Positions 1 to 4,852 of a stretch of 13,070 bases of DNA are shown one piece after another. Both the position numbers and the translations under genes were made by a program. The stretch covers positions 1 through 13,070 of the forward strand of contig CAJLUE010000046.1 in the NCBI GenBank assembly GCA_905209765.1, written 5' to 3'. The notes beneath the pieces were generated by a model. The model saw nothing but the letters and a program-made list of their open reading frames with translations, did not search any database and was not told the origin of the DNA. Source of the stretch: an uncultured Collinsella sp. GTDB taxonomy: Bacteria > Actinomycetota > Coriobacteriia > Coriobacteriales > Coriobacteriaceae. The first letter of the stretch is position 1. Every line of letters starts with the position of its first letter.

Positions 1-148
1 CGGTCGCAAGTACGTTTCCTGCGGTGTCCGTGCCGGCGAACGACGCCGTGGGAAGTGCGGTGAGCGCGAGCGCGATGAACGCGAATGCCATAAGCAGGCA
101 GCGACGCATCTTGTGTGACGGCGCCGTCGCGGTTTGATTGAAAGCCAT
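1..148 (-). CDS. Partial exported protein (N-terminus, signal peptide)
   Basis: The gene starts at ATG 148-146 and runs leftwards off the window edge, leaving 49 complete codons. The start is supported by AAAGGA (155-160, minus strand) six bases upstream. The visible peptide is a Sec-type signal peptide: a positively charged stretch around residues 13-16 (KMRR), a hydrophobic core of about 16 residues (CLLMAFAFIALALTAL), and a likely signal peptidase I site after TASFA, followed by GTDTAGN. A second methionine at residue 14 could also serve as start. The mature protein is outside the window, so its function cannot be named. It lies 107 bp downstream of the TRIC-like channel gene on the same strand and could be cotranscribed, but a dyad sits directly upstream of its ribosome binding site. 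Confidence is good that it is a real exported protein; identity is unknown. Confidence 0.75.
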   Translation of the reverse strand, partial: MAFNQTATAPSHKMRRCLLMAFAFIALALTALPTASFAGTDTAGNVLAT

Positions 149-160
149 GGTTGATCCTTT

Positions 161-187
161 TGTTAGGTGTTCGGCATATACCTAACA
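161..187. repeat. 8-bp inverted repeat upstream of exported-protein gene
   Basis: TGTTAGGT (161-168) and ACCTAACA (180-187) form a perfect dyad with an 11-bp centre. It abuts the ribosome binding site of the minus-strand exported-protein gene. The half-site geometry (centres 19 bp apart) fits either a dimeric repressor operator or a leader hairpin. Function is inferred. Confidence 0.5.
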
Positions 188-255
188 GGGTACCCAACGT
201 GCGGGCGCTCTAAAAGAACCTCTCAGTTGCATTTCGAAGGGTCGTGCCGCGCTGT

Positions 256-945
256 CTACTTTTTGCGATGCAAGAAGCGCGCGATGTCTTCCTCGGTGGG
301 GCTTTTGATGTCAAAGCGCAGCGAGAGCCAGCGCAGGCCCATGGTCACTGCGACGCATACGACCAGCGCGGCGACATTGCTCATGATGCCGCTCATAACG
401 AGACACACATAGCTTGTCGATCCGGCGATGGCGGCGATGGCATAAAAGTTAGTACGTTGGAAAATGCCCGGAACCACGCCCATAAAGCCGTCGCGCAACA
501 TGCCGCCACCCACCGCGGTGAAAAAGCCCATCATGATGCATACGGCCGGCGCAAAGCCATAAACCAGTGCTTTGTCCGCTCCGGTGGCGGCGTAGATGCC
601 GACCGAGATGATGTCGAGCAATGGGATGAGTTTCTCGGGTTTATCGACGATTGCCGGGAAGATGTAGATGATGGCCGCCGTTGCGATGGAGAGCGGCAGC
701 GCCATTGGCTGGTTGAGGATGTAGACGTTGCCGACCTGGAGTGTCATATCGCGTAAAAGACCGCCGCCCAGACCGCAGACCACCGCGAGCGCGACCGCGC
801 CCACCAGGTCGAGCTTGTGTTCGCGCGCAACCAGCACACCCGAGATCGATGCAGCGACAACGGCGAACATCTCGAGCCAAAATGGGATAGCGACCATGGC
901 ATCCGAGGCATGTGAGGTAACGGTTATAGCGGCGACGACGGGCAA
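256..945 (-). CDS. TRIC/UPF0126 family membrane channel
   Basis: Predicted integral membrane protein of 229 residues, similar in layout to bacterial TRIC (UPF0126, YadS-like) proteins. These are trimeric cation channels or glycine-transport-associated proteins in the inner membrane. The sequence shows the family's internal duplication of three-helix units. Each unit carries a glycine-rich motif followed by arginine and aspartate: GLGGGLLRDM in the first half and AVGGGMLRDGF with GVVPGIF in the second. The C-terminus is a short charged tail (RFLHRKK). I place the start at TTG 945-943 because AAAGGA (953-958) lies seven bases upstream. The reading frame is open back to 1053, but those extra residues do not look like family sequence. 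An ATG at 897-895 gives the start that best matches typical family length but has no good ribosome binding site. The family call is firm; the transported substrate is not known from sequence. Confidence 0.85.
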   Translation of the reverse strand: MPVVAAITVTSHASDAMVAIPFWLEMFAVVAASISGVLVAREHKLDLVGAVALAVVCGLGGGLLRDMTLQVGNVYILNQPMALPLSIATAAIIYIFPAIVDKPEKLIPLLDIISVGIYAATGADKALVYGFAPAVCIMMGFFTAVGGGMLRDGFMGVVPGIFQRTNFYAIAAIAGSTSYVCLVMSGIMSNVAALVVCVAVTMGLRWLSLRFDIKSPTEEDIARFLHRKK

Positions 946-952
946 GATGGGG

Positions 953-958
953 TCCTTT
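953..958 (-). promoter_or_regulatory. Ribosome binding site deciding a TTG start
   Basis: AAAGGA on the minus strand lies seven bases before TTG 945-943. This is the only good Shine-Dalgarno sequence near the start of the TRIC-like gene. It argues for a TTG start over the ATG at 897, or over the upstream ATG at 1053 that merely opens the frame. Confidence 0.5.
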
Positions 959-1058
959 GAGTTACGGGTTTGAACAATGCCCGTACATAGTACATGTTCG
1001 GCGCCGATTGCGACCCTACTGCTCGGCAAACGGTCGGGACTAGGTGCGGTCATAGGTT

Positions 1059-1127
1059 CAAAACGTGTACGTCACACTCCAAAGATGTCAAAAAATGTCG
1101 TTTTTGGAGGGTGGTGTACATGTTTGG
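1059..1127. repeat. Palindromic interspersed repeat, copy 1
   Basis: Imperfect palindrome whose outer arms read roughly CAAAACGTGTACGTCA on the left and TGGTGTACATGTTTG on the right, with inner arms CTCCAAA and TTTGGAG. The centre is A/T-rich and carries two copies of ATGTC (1085-1089, 1095-1099). It aligns by hand with copy 2 at 2269-2336 at about 60 of 69 positions, with one gap and the same orientation. It lies 28 bp beyond the stop codon of the nuclease gene and 113 bp upstream of the TRIC start. Compared with copy 2 its left arm has drifted, so its pairing is less perfect. It resembles REP/MITE-type palindromic elements; transcribed, it would fold into a hairpin downstream of the nuclease gene. 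Confidence 0.8.
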
Positions 1128-1155
1128 GGGAAGCGCGGGGTGAGTGGGTTCGTCG

Positions 1156-2163
1156 TTACTCAGAAGGCGACTCTTCGGCTTGATCGCTCTTCCAGTTACG
1201 GATAAGCACCTTGTGCAGTTCGTTTTGCTTTCGCTGATACTCGGCATCTACGCAACGAGGCATGCCGAGTGCTTCGCGGATATTGTTCATGGCACGGTGG
1301 AAAGCGAGTTGGCTGGCAAATTGCGTTGAGGTGAGCGTGACGATGCGATAGCCCATTTGGGCGAGTACGGCCTCTCGCTCCGCATCTACTCCCTTGCGTT
1401 CGGCCTCGTCGTGAAAGCCGCCCTTATATTCGATGCCGAGCTCTCTGCGCTTATAGGTAACAAGAGCGTCGATTTTGAGCGTTCGAGCTTTGGTACAATG
1501 CCAAAGTCGTTTAGGGGTTTCGAGCGGCTTGTTGAGTTCGACACCTCGGATGCCAACGCCGCCTTCGCTCGTCGGGAGTGAAAGGGCGATAGCGGATGCG
1601 GTCTCCATGGGTGAGGCTGAGTGGTCGTAGATATGCCTGAGCGCGAGTCGGGCGCGTGTGGCACCGGGTTTGCCGGGGTGCCGATCGAGCAGATCGACAA
1701 TTTCGTTCTTGGAAGCGGTAGCTGGTTGATCGGTGTAAGGGTCATCGGGATTGAGCCCCATGCGATAGTCACCGCAAACTTCGTAGCCGTATTCGAGGTA
1801 TTCGATTCTGTCCATCCACTCGGCAGCGAATACGAAGGTAAGGGCTTCGTCGGTGATAAAGATGCCGGGCGTAAGCTCGTCAATGTGATCGTAGGGTAGG
1901 TTTTGGCCGAGAACGTGGCAAGTGACACCGTTGGTGCGAATTCGCTCGAAAGCAAATACTACGGAGATGTCGATAGTCTTGAGCATGGCGGACGGAATGC
2001 CGCAGTCGGTAAGTGCCTGCCGAATGCGCGCGATGCGTTGCTGGGTAGAGAGGCCCCGCACACCTATCTGGTAGTCGCGTTGTGCGACGGCTTGAACCAG
2101 GTTCCGCGGTGCATGATGGACGAGCCACGCCGTTTTATGCGAAATGAGAACAGGAGTATCCAT
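1156..2163 (-). CDS. Vsr/DUF559-like PD-(D/E)xK nuclease-domain protein
   Basis: Protein of 335 residues. The C-terminal part has the arrangement of DUF559/Vsr-like endonuclease folds: a helix with a conserved glutamate (SPMETASAI, E187), then IDALVTYKRRELGIEYKGGFH, in two pieces IDALVT (D232) and GIEYKGGFH (E245, K247), then a basic helix and GYRIVTLT. D232, E245 and K247 fit the metal-binding PD-(D/E)xK core, so the nuclease is predicted to be catalytically intact. The first 180 residues are mixed helical and I do not recognise a known domain; related two-part proteins are sometimes annotated as AbiEi-like or simply endonuclease-domain proteins. Start ATG 2163 has AGAGGT six bases upstream. 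No methyltransferase or specificity subunit lies beside it, so this is not a classical restriction pair. Palindromic repeats flank it on both sides. The nuclease fold is likely; the biological target is unknown. Confidence 0.75.
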   Translation of the reverse strand: MDTPVLISHKTAWLVHHAPRNLVQAVAQRDYQIGVRGLSTQQRIARIRQALTDCGIPSAMLKTIDISVVFAFERIRTNGVTCHVLGQNLPYDHIDELTPGIFITDEALTFVFAAEWMDRIEYLEYGYEVCGDYRMGLNPDDPYTDQPATASKNEIVDLLDRHPGKPGATRARLALRHIYDHSASPMETASAIALSLPTSEGGVGIRGVELNKPLETPKRLWHCTKARTLKIDALVTYKRRELGIEYKGGFHDEAERKGVDAEREAVLAQMGYRIVTLTSTQFASQLAFHRAMNNIREALGMPRCVDAEYQRKQNELHKVLIRNWKSDQAEESPSE

Positions 2164-2268
2164 TGGGGACCTCTCGCTTTATGCCGATATGCAGTCCTTA
2201 TGTCCGTTGAAGTGAGGGAATATACCGAATGCTGGCAAAACGGCCGATCGTGCGCCGAGTGCGATATG

Positions 2269-2336
2269 CAAACATGTACATCAGCCTCCAAAGATGTCGA
2301 AAAATGTCGTTTTTTGAGGATGATGTACATGTTTGG
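2269..2336. repeat. Palindromic interspersed repeat, copy 2
   Basis: Outer arms CAAACATGTACATCA (2269-2283) and TGATGTACATGTTTG (2321-2335) are perfect 15-bp complements. Inner arms CCTCCAAA and TTTTGAGG pair with one mismatch, and a G/A mismatch separates the two stem parts. The apical region again carries two ATGTCG copies separated by AAAA. It lies between the terminator of the tRNA-Ser pair and the nuclease gene, 105 bp upstream of that gene's start codon. This copy is more symmetric than copy 1 and may be younger or under selection. No target-site duplication is obvious around either copy. Confidence 0.82.
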
Positions 2337-2366
2337 TTGGGGCGTGCGGCCGAGAGAGGATTCGAT

Positions 2367-2396
2367 AACAAAAAAGCTCCCATTCCCGGGAGCTTT
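2367..2396 (-). terminator. Intrinsic terminator after tRNA-Ser(CGA)
   Basis: AAAGCTCCC (2373-2381) and GGGAGCTTT (2388-2396) form a 9-bp stem with a 6-nt loop. Read on the minus strand the stem is followed by a run of six U (2370-2375) and GUUA. It lies 12 bp past the CCA end of tRNA-Ser(CGA). On the plus strand there is no U-tract, so it acts on minus-strand transcripts. Confidence 0.88.
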
Positions 2397-2407
2397 CTCA
2401 ACCAAAA

Positions 2408-2498
2408 TGGCGGAGGAGGAGGGATTCGAACCCTCGTGACCTTATACAGGCCAAACGGTTTTCGAGACCGCCGCATTCAACCACTCTGCCACCCCTCC
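2408..2498 (-). tRNA. tRNA-Ser (anticodon CGA)
   Basis: Class II tRNA of 91 nt including an encoded CCA (2408-2410). The acceptor arms GGAGGGG and CTCCTCC pair with one G·U, and G is the discriminator base. The anticodon loop is CTCGAAA (anticodon CGA, reading UCG codons), closed by the GCGGT/ACCGT stem. There is a long variable arm (around GGCCTGTATAAGGTC) as expected for serine tRNA, and a standard T-arm (GAGGGTTCGAATCCCTC). It is the downstream member of a tandem serine tRNA pair, 48 bp after tRNA-Ser(GGA), and is followed by its own terminator. Confidence 0.95.
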
Positions 2499-2507
2499 GC
2501 GTGGGGT

Positions 2508-2538
2508 AAAAACAAAGCAGGCACGAAGGCCTGCTTTG
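2508..2538 (-). terminator. Hairpin with U-tract between the two tRNA-Ser genes
   Basis: CAAAGCAGGC (2513-2522) and GCCTGCTTTG (2529-2538) form a perfect 10-bp stem with loop ACGAAG. On the minus strand it is followed by five U (2508-2512). It meets the criteria for an intrinsic terminator of tRNA-Ser(GGA). No clear separate promoter for tRNA-Ser(CGA) is visible in the 48-bp gap, so it may be leaky or double as a processing site. Confidence 0.8.
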
Positions 2539-2546
2539 GAATTAAC

Positions 2547-2637
2547 TGGCGGAGAGTCAGGGATTTGAACCCTGGAGACGCTTTTGACGCCTACACGATT
2601 TCCAATCGTGCTCCTTCGGCCACTCGGACAACTCTCC
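2547..2637 (-). tRNA. tRNA-Ser (anticodon GGA)
   Basis: Class II tRNA of 91 nt including an encoded CCA (2547-2549). Acceptor arms GGAGAGT and ACTCTCC pair perfectly. The anticodon stem CACGA/TCGTG closes the loop TTGGAAA, giving anticodon GGA, which reads UCC and UCU. The long variable arm (around GGCGTCAAAAGCGTC) and T-arm (CAGGGTTCAAATCCCTG) are typical of serine tRNA. It is the promoter-proximal member of the tandem pair. Confidence 0.95.
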
Positions 2638-2653
2638 GTTAAATGCGAAAGTC

Positions 2654-2681
2654 AGTATACACGAGGAATCGCAAAGTGCAA
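2654..2681 (-). promoter_or_regulatory. Promoter of the tRNA-Ser pair
   Basis: On the minus strand, -35 TTGCAC (2676-2681) and -10 TATACT (2654-2659) are separated by 16 bp. Initiation would fall near 2647, about ten bases before the mature 5' end of tRNA-Ser(GGA). The spacing and the close -10 match a housekeeping sigma promoter. Confidence 0.7.
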
Positions 2682-2689
2682 ACAGAAAA

Positions 2690-3020
2690 GTTGGCATTTT
2701 TTGAAACGCTTGGCTTCGTGACGGGATCTAGGAGGCCAAAAACGGGCTCTGACCAGCATGGCTGCATACAGCAAATTGTTCAAAATGAGTATTTATAAAC
2801 GACGTGGCGGCAATTTTAAAAATTTTTGAACGGTGTTGTGAACCACTGGTATGCATTTCGCGACCACAGCCCTGCAATTGCTGACCTGCGGTTTGATTTG
2901 GTTTGTCCCCGCAGCGCCGTATCTTGTCCACAGATCCGTCAAGCATTTGGTCAGCATTTGGTTGGAAGACGCATGAAGTGCCGTGTGAGCATGGACATAT
3001 GTGGAGGTCATGAGGTTGTA
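2690..3020. other. Non-coding stretch with dyads and a tandem repeat; no gene supported
   Basis: About 330 bp between the tRNA promoter and the rpsF promoter hold no reading frame with a ribosome binding site and plausible protein composition. The stretch is visibly richer in A/T than the flanking genes. It contains an 8-bp dyad GTTCAAAA (2778-2785)/TTTTGAAC (2824-2831), the run ATTTTAAAAATTTTT (2813-2827), a tandem direct repeat AGCATTTGGT with 11-bp period (2942-2951 and 2953-2962), and a DnaA-box-like TTGTCCACA (2924-2932). It could be a regulatory region for the rpsF operon, a small RNA, or an interspersed repeat. I recognise no known RNA family. Confidence 0.4.
2942..2962. repeat. Tandem AGCATTTGGT repeat, 11-bp period
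   Basis: Two exact copies of AGCATTTGGT are separated by one base, so their starts are 11 bp apart, close to one helical turn. This would place two protein sites on the same DNA face, about 90 bp upstream of the rpsF -35. The copies are seen directly; a regulatory role is inferred. Confidence 0.5.
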
Positions 3021-3031
3021 GCTGCATATTC

Positions 3032-3060
3032 TTGCAGCCTGGGAGGTTGAAAGATATTAT
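3032..3060 (+). promoter_or_regulatory. Promoter of the rpsF-ssb-rpsR-rplI operon
   Basis: -35-like TTGCAG (3032-3037) and -10 TATTAT (3055-3060) are separated by 17 bp, predicting a start near 3067 and a leader of about 65 nt. The -35 lies inside a dyad GCTGCA (3021-3026)/TGCAGC (3033-3038), which could be an operator. The -10 matches consensus at five of six positions, the -35 at three of six. Confidence 0.5.
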
Positions 3061-3076
3061 TACCAAGTCTTTTCCT

Positions 3077-3105
3077 GCTTCAGGCGCACCTTCACGACCT
3101 GAAGC
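3077..3105 (+). promoter_or_regulatory. Leader hairpin upstream of rpsF
   Basis: GCTTCAGG (3077-3084) and CCTGAAGC (3098-3105) form an 8-bp perfect stem with a 13-nt loop in the predicted rpsF leader, ending 13 nt before the AGGAGG of rpsF. In other bacteria the S6:S18 complex binds a structured rpsF leader and represses its own operon. This hairpin is in the right place for that, but I could not confirm the conserved loop/bulge sequence, so the autoregulatory role is inference. Confidence 0.4.
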
Positions 3106-3131
3106 CACATTTGCCCAGAGGAGGTGACAAT

Positions 3132-3425
3132 ATGAAGGCTTATGAACTGCTGTTCTTTGTTGACCCGTCGCTCGACCCCGAGACTCGTCTCGCTGTTATG
3201 AAGCGTATCGATACCACGATCGCTGAGGGCGCTGGCAAGGTCGACTCCGTTGACGAGTGGGGCAAGCGCAAGCTCGCCTACGAGATCAACGACCTCACCG
3301 ATGGTGACTACACCCTCATCAACTTCCACGCAGATCCTACCCAGATCGCCGAGCTTGATCGCGTCCTGCGCATCACCGACGCTGTGGTCCGCCACATGAT
3401 CGTCCGTCGCGACGACCAGGAGTAA
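3132..3425 (+). CDS. rpsF: 30S ribosomal protein bS6
   Basis: Small-subunit ribosomal protein bS6, 97 residues, a normal family length. The N-terminus MKAYELLFFVDPSL and the conserved central block WGKRKLAYEIND are characteristic, as is the C-terminal RVLRITDAVVRHMIVRRDD. It binds bS18 and 16S rRNA in the platform of the 30S subunit. The start is ATG 3132, with a near-perfect AGGAGGTGA (3119-3127) placing the AGGAGG core seven bases upstream; a TTG at 3111 opens the frame but would put the Shine-Dalgarno inside the gene. It is the first gene of rpsF-ssb-rpsR-rplI, behind a plausible promoter and a leader hairpin. Confidence 0.97.
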   Translation: MKAYELLFFVDPSLDPETRLAVMKRIDTTIAEGAGKVDSVDEWGKRKLAYEINDLTDGDYTLINFHADPTQIAELDRVLRITDAVVRHMIVRRDDQE

Positions 3426-3473
3426 GACTGTCGTTTTGGACTGGGCTTGTGCCCCAAGAGGAAGTAGTGAGTT

Positions 3474-3926
3474 ATGAGCATCAATCGAGTGAACATCACC
3501 GGTAACCTCACGCGTGATCCCGAGCTGCGCGCCACCGCCGGCGGAACCCAGGTTCTGTCCTTTGGCGTCGCCGTGAACGATCGTCGCCGCAACCCGCAGA
3601 CTGGCGAGTGGGAGGACTATCCCAACTTTGTCGACTGCACCATGTTCGGCACGCGTGCCGAGGCCGTGAGCCGTTTCCTGGCAAAGGGAAACAAGGTCGC
3701 GATCGAGGGCAAGCTGCGCTACAGCTCTTGGGAGCGCGACGGCCAGCGCCGGAGCAAGCTTGAGGTCATCGTCGATGAGATCGAGTTTATGAGCTCCCGT
3801 GGTGGCCAGGGTGGCTACGATCAGGGCGGTTACGCCCCCGCAGCCCCCGCGCCCGCAGCACGTCCTGCCGCACCGGTGGCTACGCCGCCCGCGGTCGACG
3901 TCTACGATGAGGACATCCCGTTTTAA
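3474..3926 (+). CDS. ssb: Single-stranded DNA-binding protein SSB
   Basis: SSB of 150 residues. Residues 1-105 or so form the OB fold (SINRVNITGNLTRDPELR, GTQVLSFGVAVNDRR, WEDYPNFVDCTMFG, KVAIEGKLRYSSWE), which tetramerises and coats ssDNA during replication and repair. A flexible Gly/Ala/Pro-rich linker (with GGQGGYDQGGY and an alanine-proline run) leads to the acidic tip DEDIPF, which recruits partner proteins such as primase, RecO and polymerase subunits. AGAGGAAG (3457-3464) lies nine bases before the ATG. It sits 48 bp downstream of rpsF, the usual arrangement in which SSB is cotranscribed with bS6 and bS18. Confidence 0.97.
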   Translation: MSINRVNITGNLTRDPELRATAGGTQVLSFGVAVNDRRRNPQTGEWEDYPNFVDCTMFGTRAEAVSRFLAKGNKVAIEGKLRYSSWERDGQRRSKLEVIVDEIEFMSSRGGQGGYDQGGYAPAAPAPAARPAAPVATPPAVDVYDEDIPF

Positions 3927-3953
3927 GGGCTGTTCACCTATTTTTGAGTGAGA

Positions 3954-3979
3954 GGCGGCTTCGGTTCGCCGAAGTTGCC
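3954..3979 (+). promoter_or_regulatory. UUCG-loop hairpin before rpsR
   Basis: An 11-bp stem (3954-3964 with 3969-3979, two G·U pairs) closes a UUCG tetraloop in the ssb-rpsR gap. It ends four bases before the GAAAGGT ribosome binding site of rpsR. No U-tract follows, so it is not an intrinsic terminator. A role in mRNA processing, stability or rpsR translation is inferred. Confidence 0.5.
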
Positions 3980-3998
3980 AAACGAAAGGTATTTTGAC

Positions 3999-4265
3999 AT
4001 GGCTAATGATTTTTCTGCACGTCAGCCGCGTCGTAAGTACTGCCAGTTCTGCAAGGAGAACACTGAGTTCATCGACTATAAGGACACTCAGCTTCTCCGT
4101 AAGTACATGACCGACCGTGGCAAGATCAAGCCCCGTCGCGTCACTGGCGCTTGCACGCAGCATCAGCATGACATCGCCAACGCCATCAAGCGCGCCCGCG
4201 AGATGGCTCTCCTGCCGTACACCGTCCCCGTGGTTTCCTCTCGTGGCAACCGCGACCGCGGCTAA
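3999..4265 (+). CDS. rpsR: 30S ribosomal protein bS18 (Zn-binding form)
   Basis: Small-subunit ribosomal protein bS18, 88 residues, partner of bS6 on the 30S platform. The core block YKDTQLLRKYMTDRGKIKPR and the C-terminal AIKRAREMALLPY are diagnostic. C15 and C18 (CQFC) together with C52 and H55 (CTQH) form a likely zinc ribbon. This marks the zinc-containing (C+) form, which in many bacteria coexists with a zinc-free paralogue elsewhere under zinc control. The start is ATG 3999 with GAAAGGT at 3984-3990 upstream. A hairpin precedes the gene, and rplI follows after 15 bp. Whether a second rpsR exists cannot be judged from this window. Confidence 0.97.
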   Translation: MANDFSARQPRRKYCQFCKENTEFIDYKDTQLLRKYMTDRGKIKPRRVTGACTQHQHDIANAIKRAREMALLPYTVPVVSSRGNRDRG

Positions 4266-4280
4266 GAAGGGAGACGCATC

Positions 4281-4820
4281 ATGAAGGTTATTCTTCTCGA
4301 TGAAATCAAGGGCAAGGGCGGCGAGGGTGACGTCGTAGAGGTCGCTCAGGGTTACGCTGAGAACTTCCTGTTCCCCAAGAAGCTCGCTGTTGCCGCCACC
4401 AAGGGCAACCTCAAGCAGCTTGACGAGCGTCGCAACAACATCGCCAAGCGCGAGGCCGTCCGTCTGGCTACCGCCAACGAGACCAAGGCTGCCTTCGAGG
4501 GCAAGACGGTCACCGTTGACGTCAAGGTCGGCGACGAGGGCATCCTCTTTGGCTCCGTTACCGCCGCTATGATCGCTGACGCCATCAAGGCTCAGCTCGG
4601 TATGGACATCGACCGCAAGCGCGTCGAGCTCGGTAAGCCCATCAAGGTTGCCGGTGCCCACACCGTTGCCATCTCGCTGTACCGCGAGATCAAGGCCGAG
4701 GTTGTCGTTCTCGTTGGCGTTACCGCCGAGGAGCTCGCTGCCGAGGCTGAGGCTGAGGAGACCGCTGAGGTCGCCGAGGCCGAGACCGCCGAGGTCGAGA
4801 CTGAGGCTGCTGCCGAGTAG
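4281..4820 (+). CDS. rplI: 50S ribosomal protein bL9 with acidic C-terminal tail
   Basis: Large-subunit ribosomal protein bL9, which binds 23S rRNA near the L1 stalk through its N-terminal domain. The N-terminal signature is present: MKVILLDEIKGKGGEGDVVEV, in pieces VILLDEIKGKG and GDVVEVAQGYAENFLFPKK, followed by the long connecting helix and the C-terminal domain (GSVTAAMIADAIK, ELGKPIKVAGAHTV). At 179 residues it is about 30 longer than the usual 148-150. The excess is a Glu/Ala tail from about residue 149 to the end, with no basic residue. The tail is likely disordered. It is the last gene of the operon and ends 33 bp before a strong terminator. Confidence 0.96.
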   Translation: MKVILLDEIKGKGGEGDVVEVAQGYAENFLFPKKLAVAATKGNLKQLDERRNNIAKREAVRLATANETKAAFEGKTVTVDVKVGDEGILFGSVTAAMIADAIKAQLGMDIDRKRVELGKPIKVAGAHTVAISLYREIKAEVVVLVGVTAEELAAEAEAEETAEVAEAETAEVETEAAAE

Positions 4821-4852
4821 CATTTGCTGCAACGCAACAATCTTGTTCTAAG

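Noticed and set aside
1059..2336. Repeat-gene-repeat unit as a conventional insertion sequence
   Set aside because: The encoded protein is not a transposase, the repeats are each palindromic and in direct orientation rather than terminal inverted repeats, and no target-site duplication is visible.
2813..2831. Possible intrinsic terminator at the A/T run before rpsF
   Set aside because: The A/T pairing is weak, lacks a GC stem, and no gene ends nearby on either strand.
2728..3108. A 126-codon minus-strand frame in the rpsF upstream region
   Set aside because: High Cys/His/Gln content, no recognisable motif, no good ribosome binding site, and it overlaps the predicted rpsF promoter and leader hairpin.
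3111..3131. Upstream TTG start for rpsF
   Set aside because: It would place the strong AGGAGG Shine-Dalgarno inside the coding region; ATG 3132 is correctly spaced and matches the conserved bS6 N-terminus.
3060..4832. A 590-codon open frame on the minus strand opposite rpsF-ssb-rpsR-rplI
   Set aside because: It is the complement of four well-supported genes. Its composition (runs of Leu, Gly, Val, Asp) is the usual artefact of GC-rich codon bias, and it has no recognisable domain.
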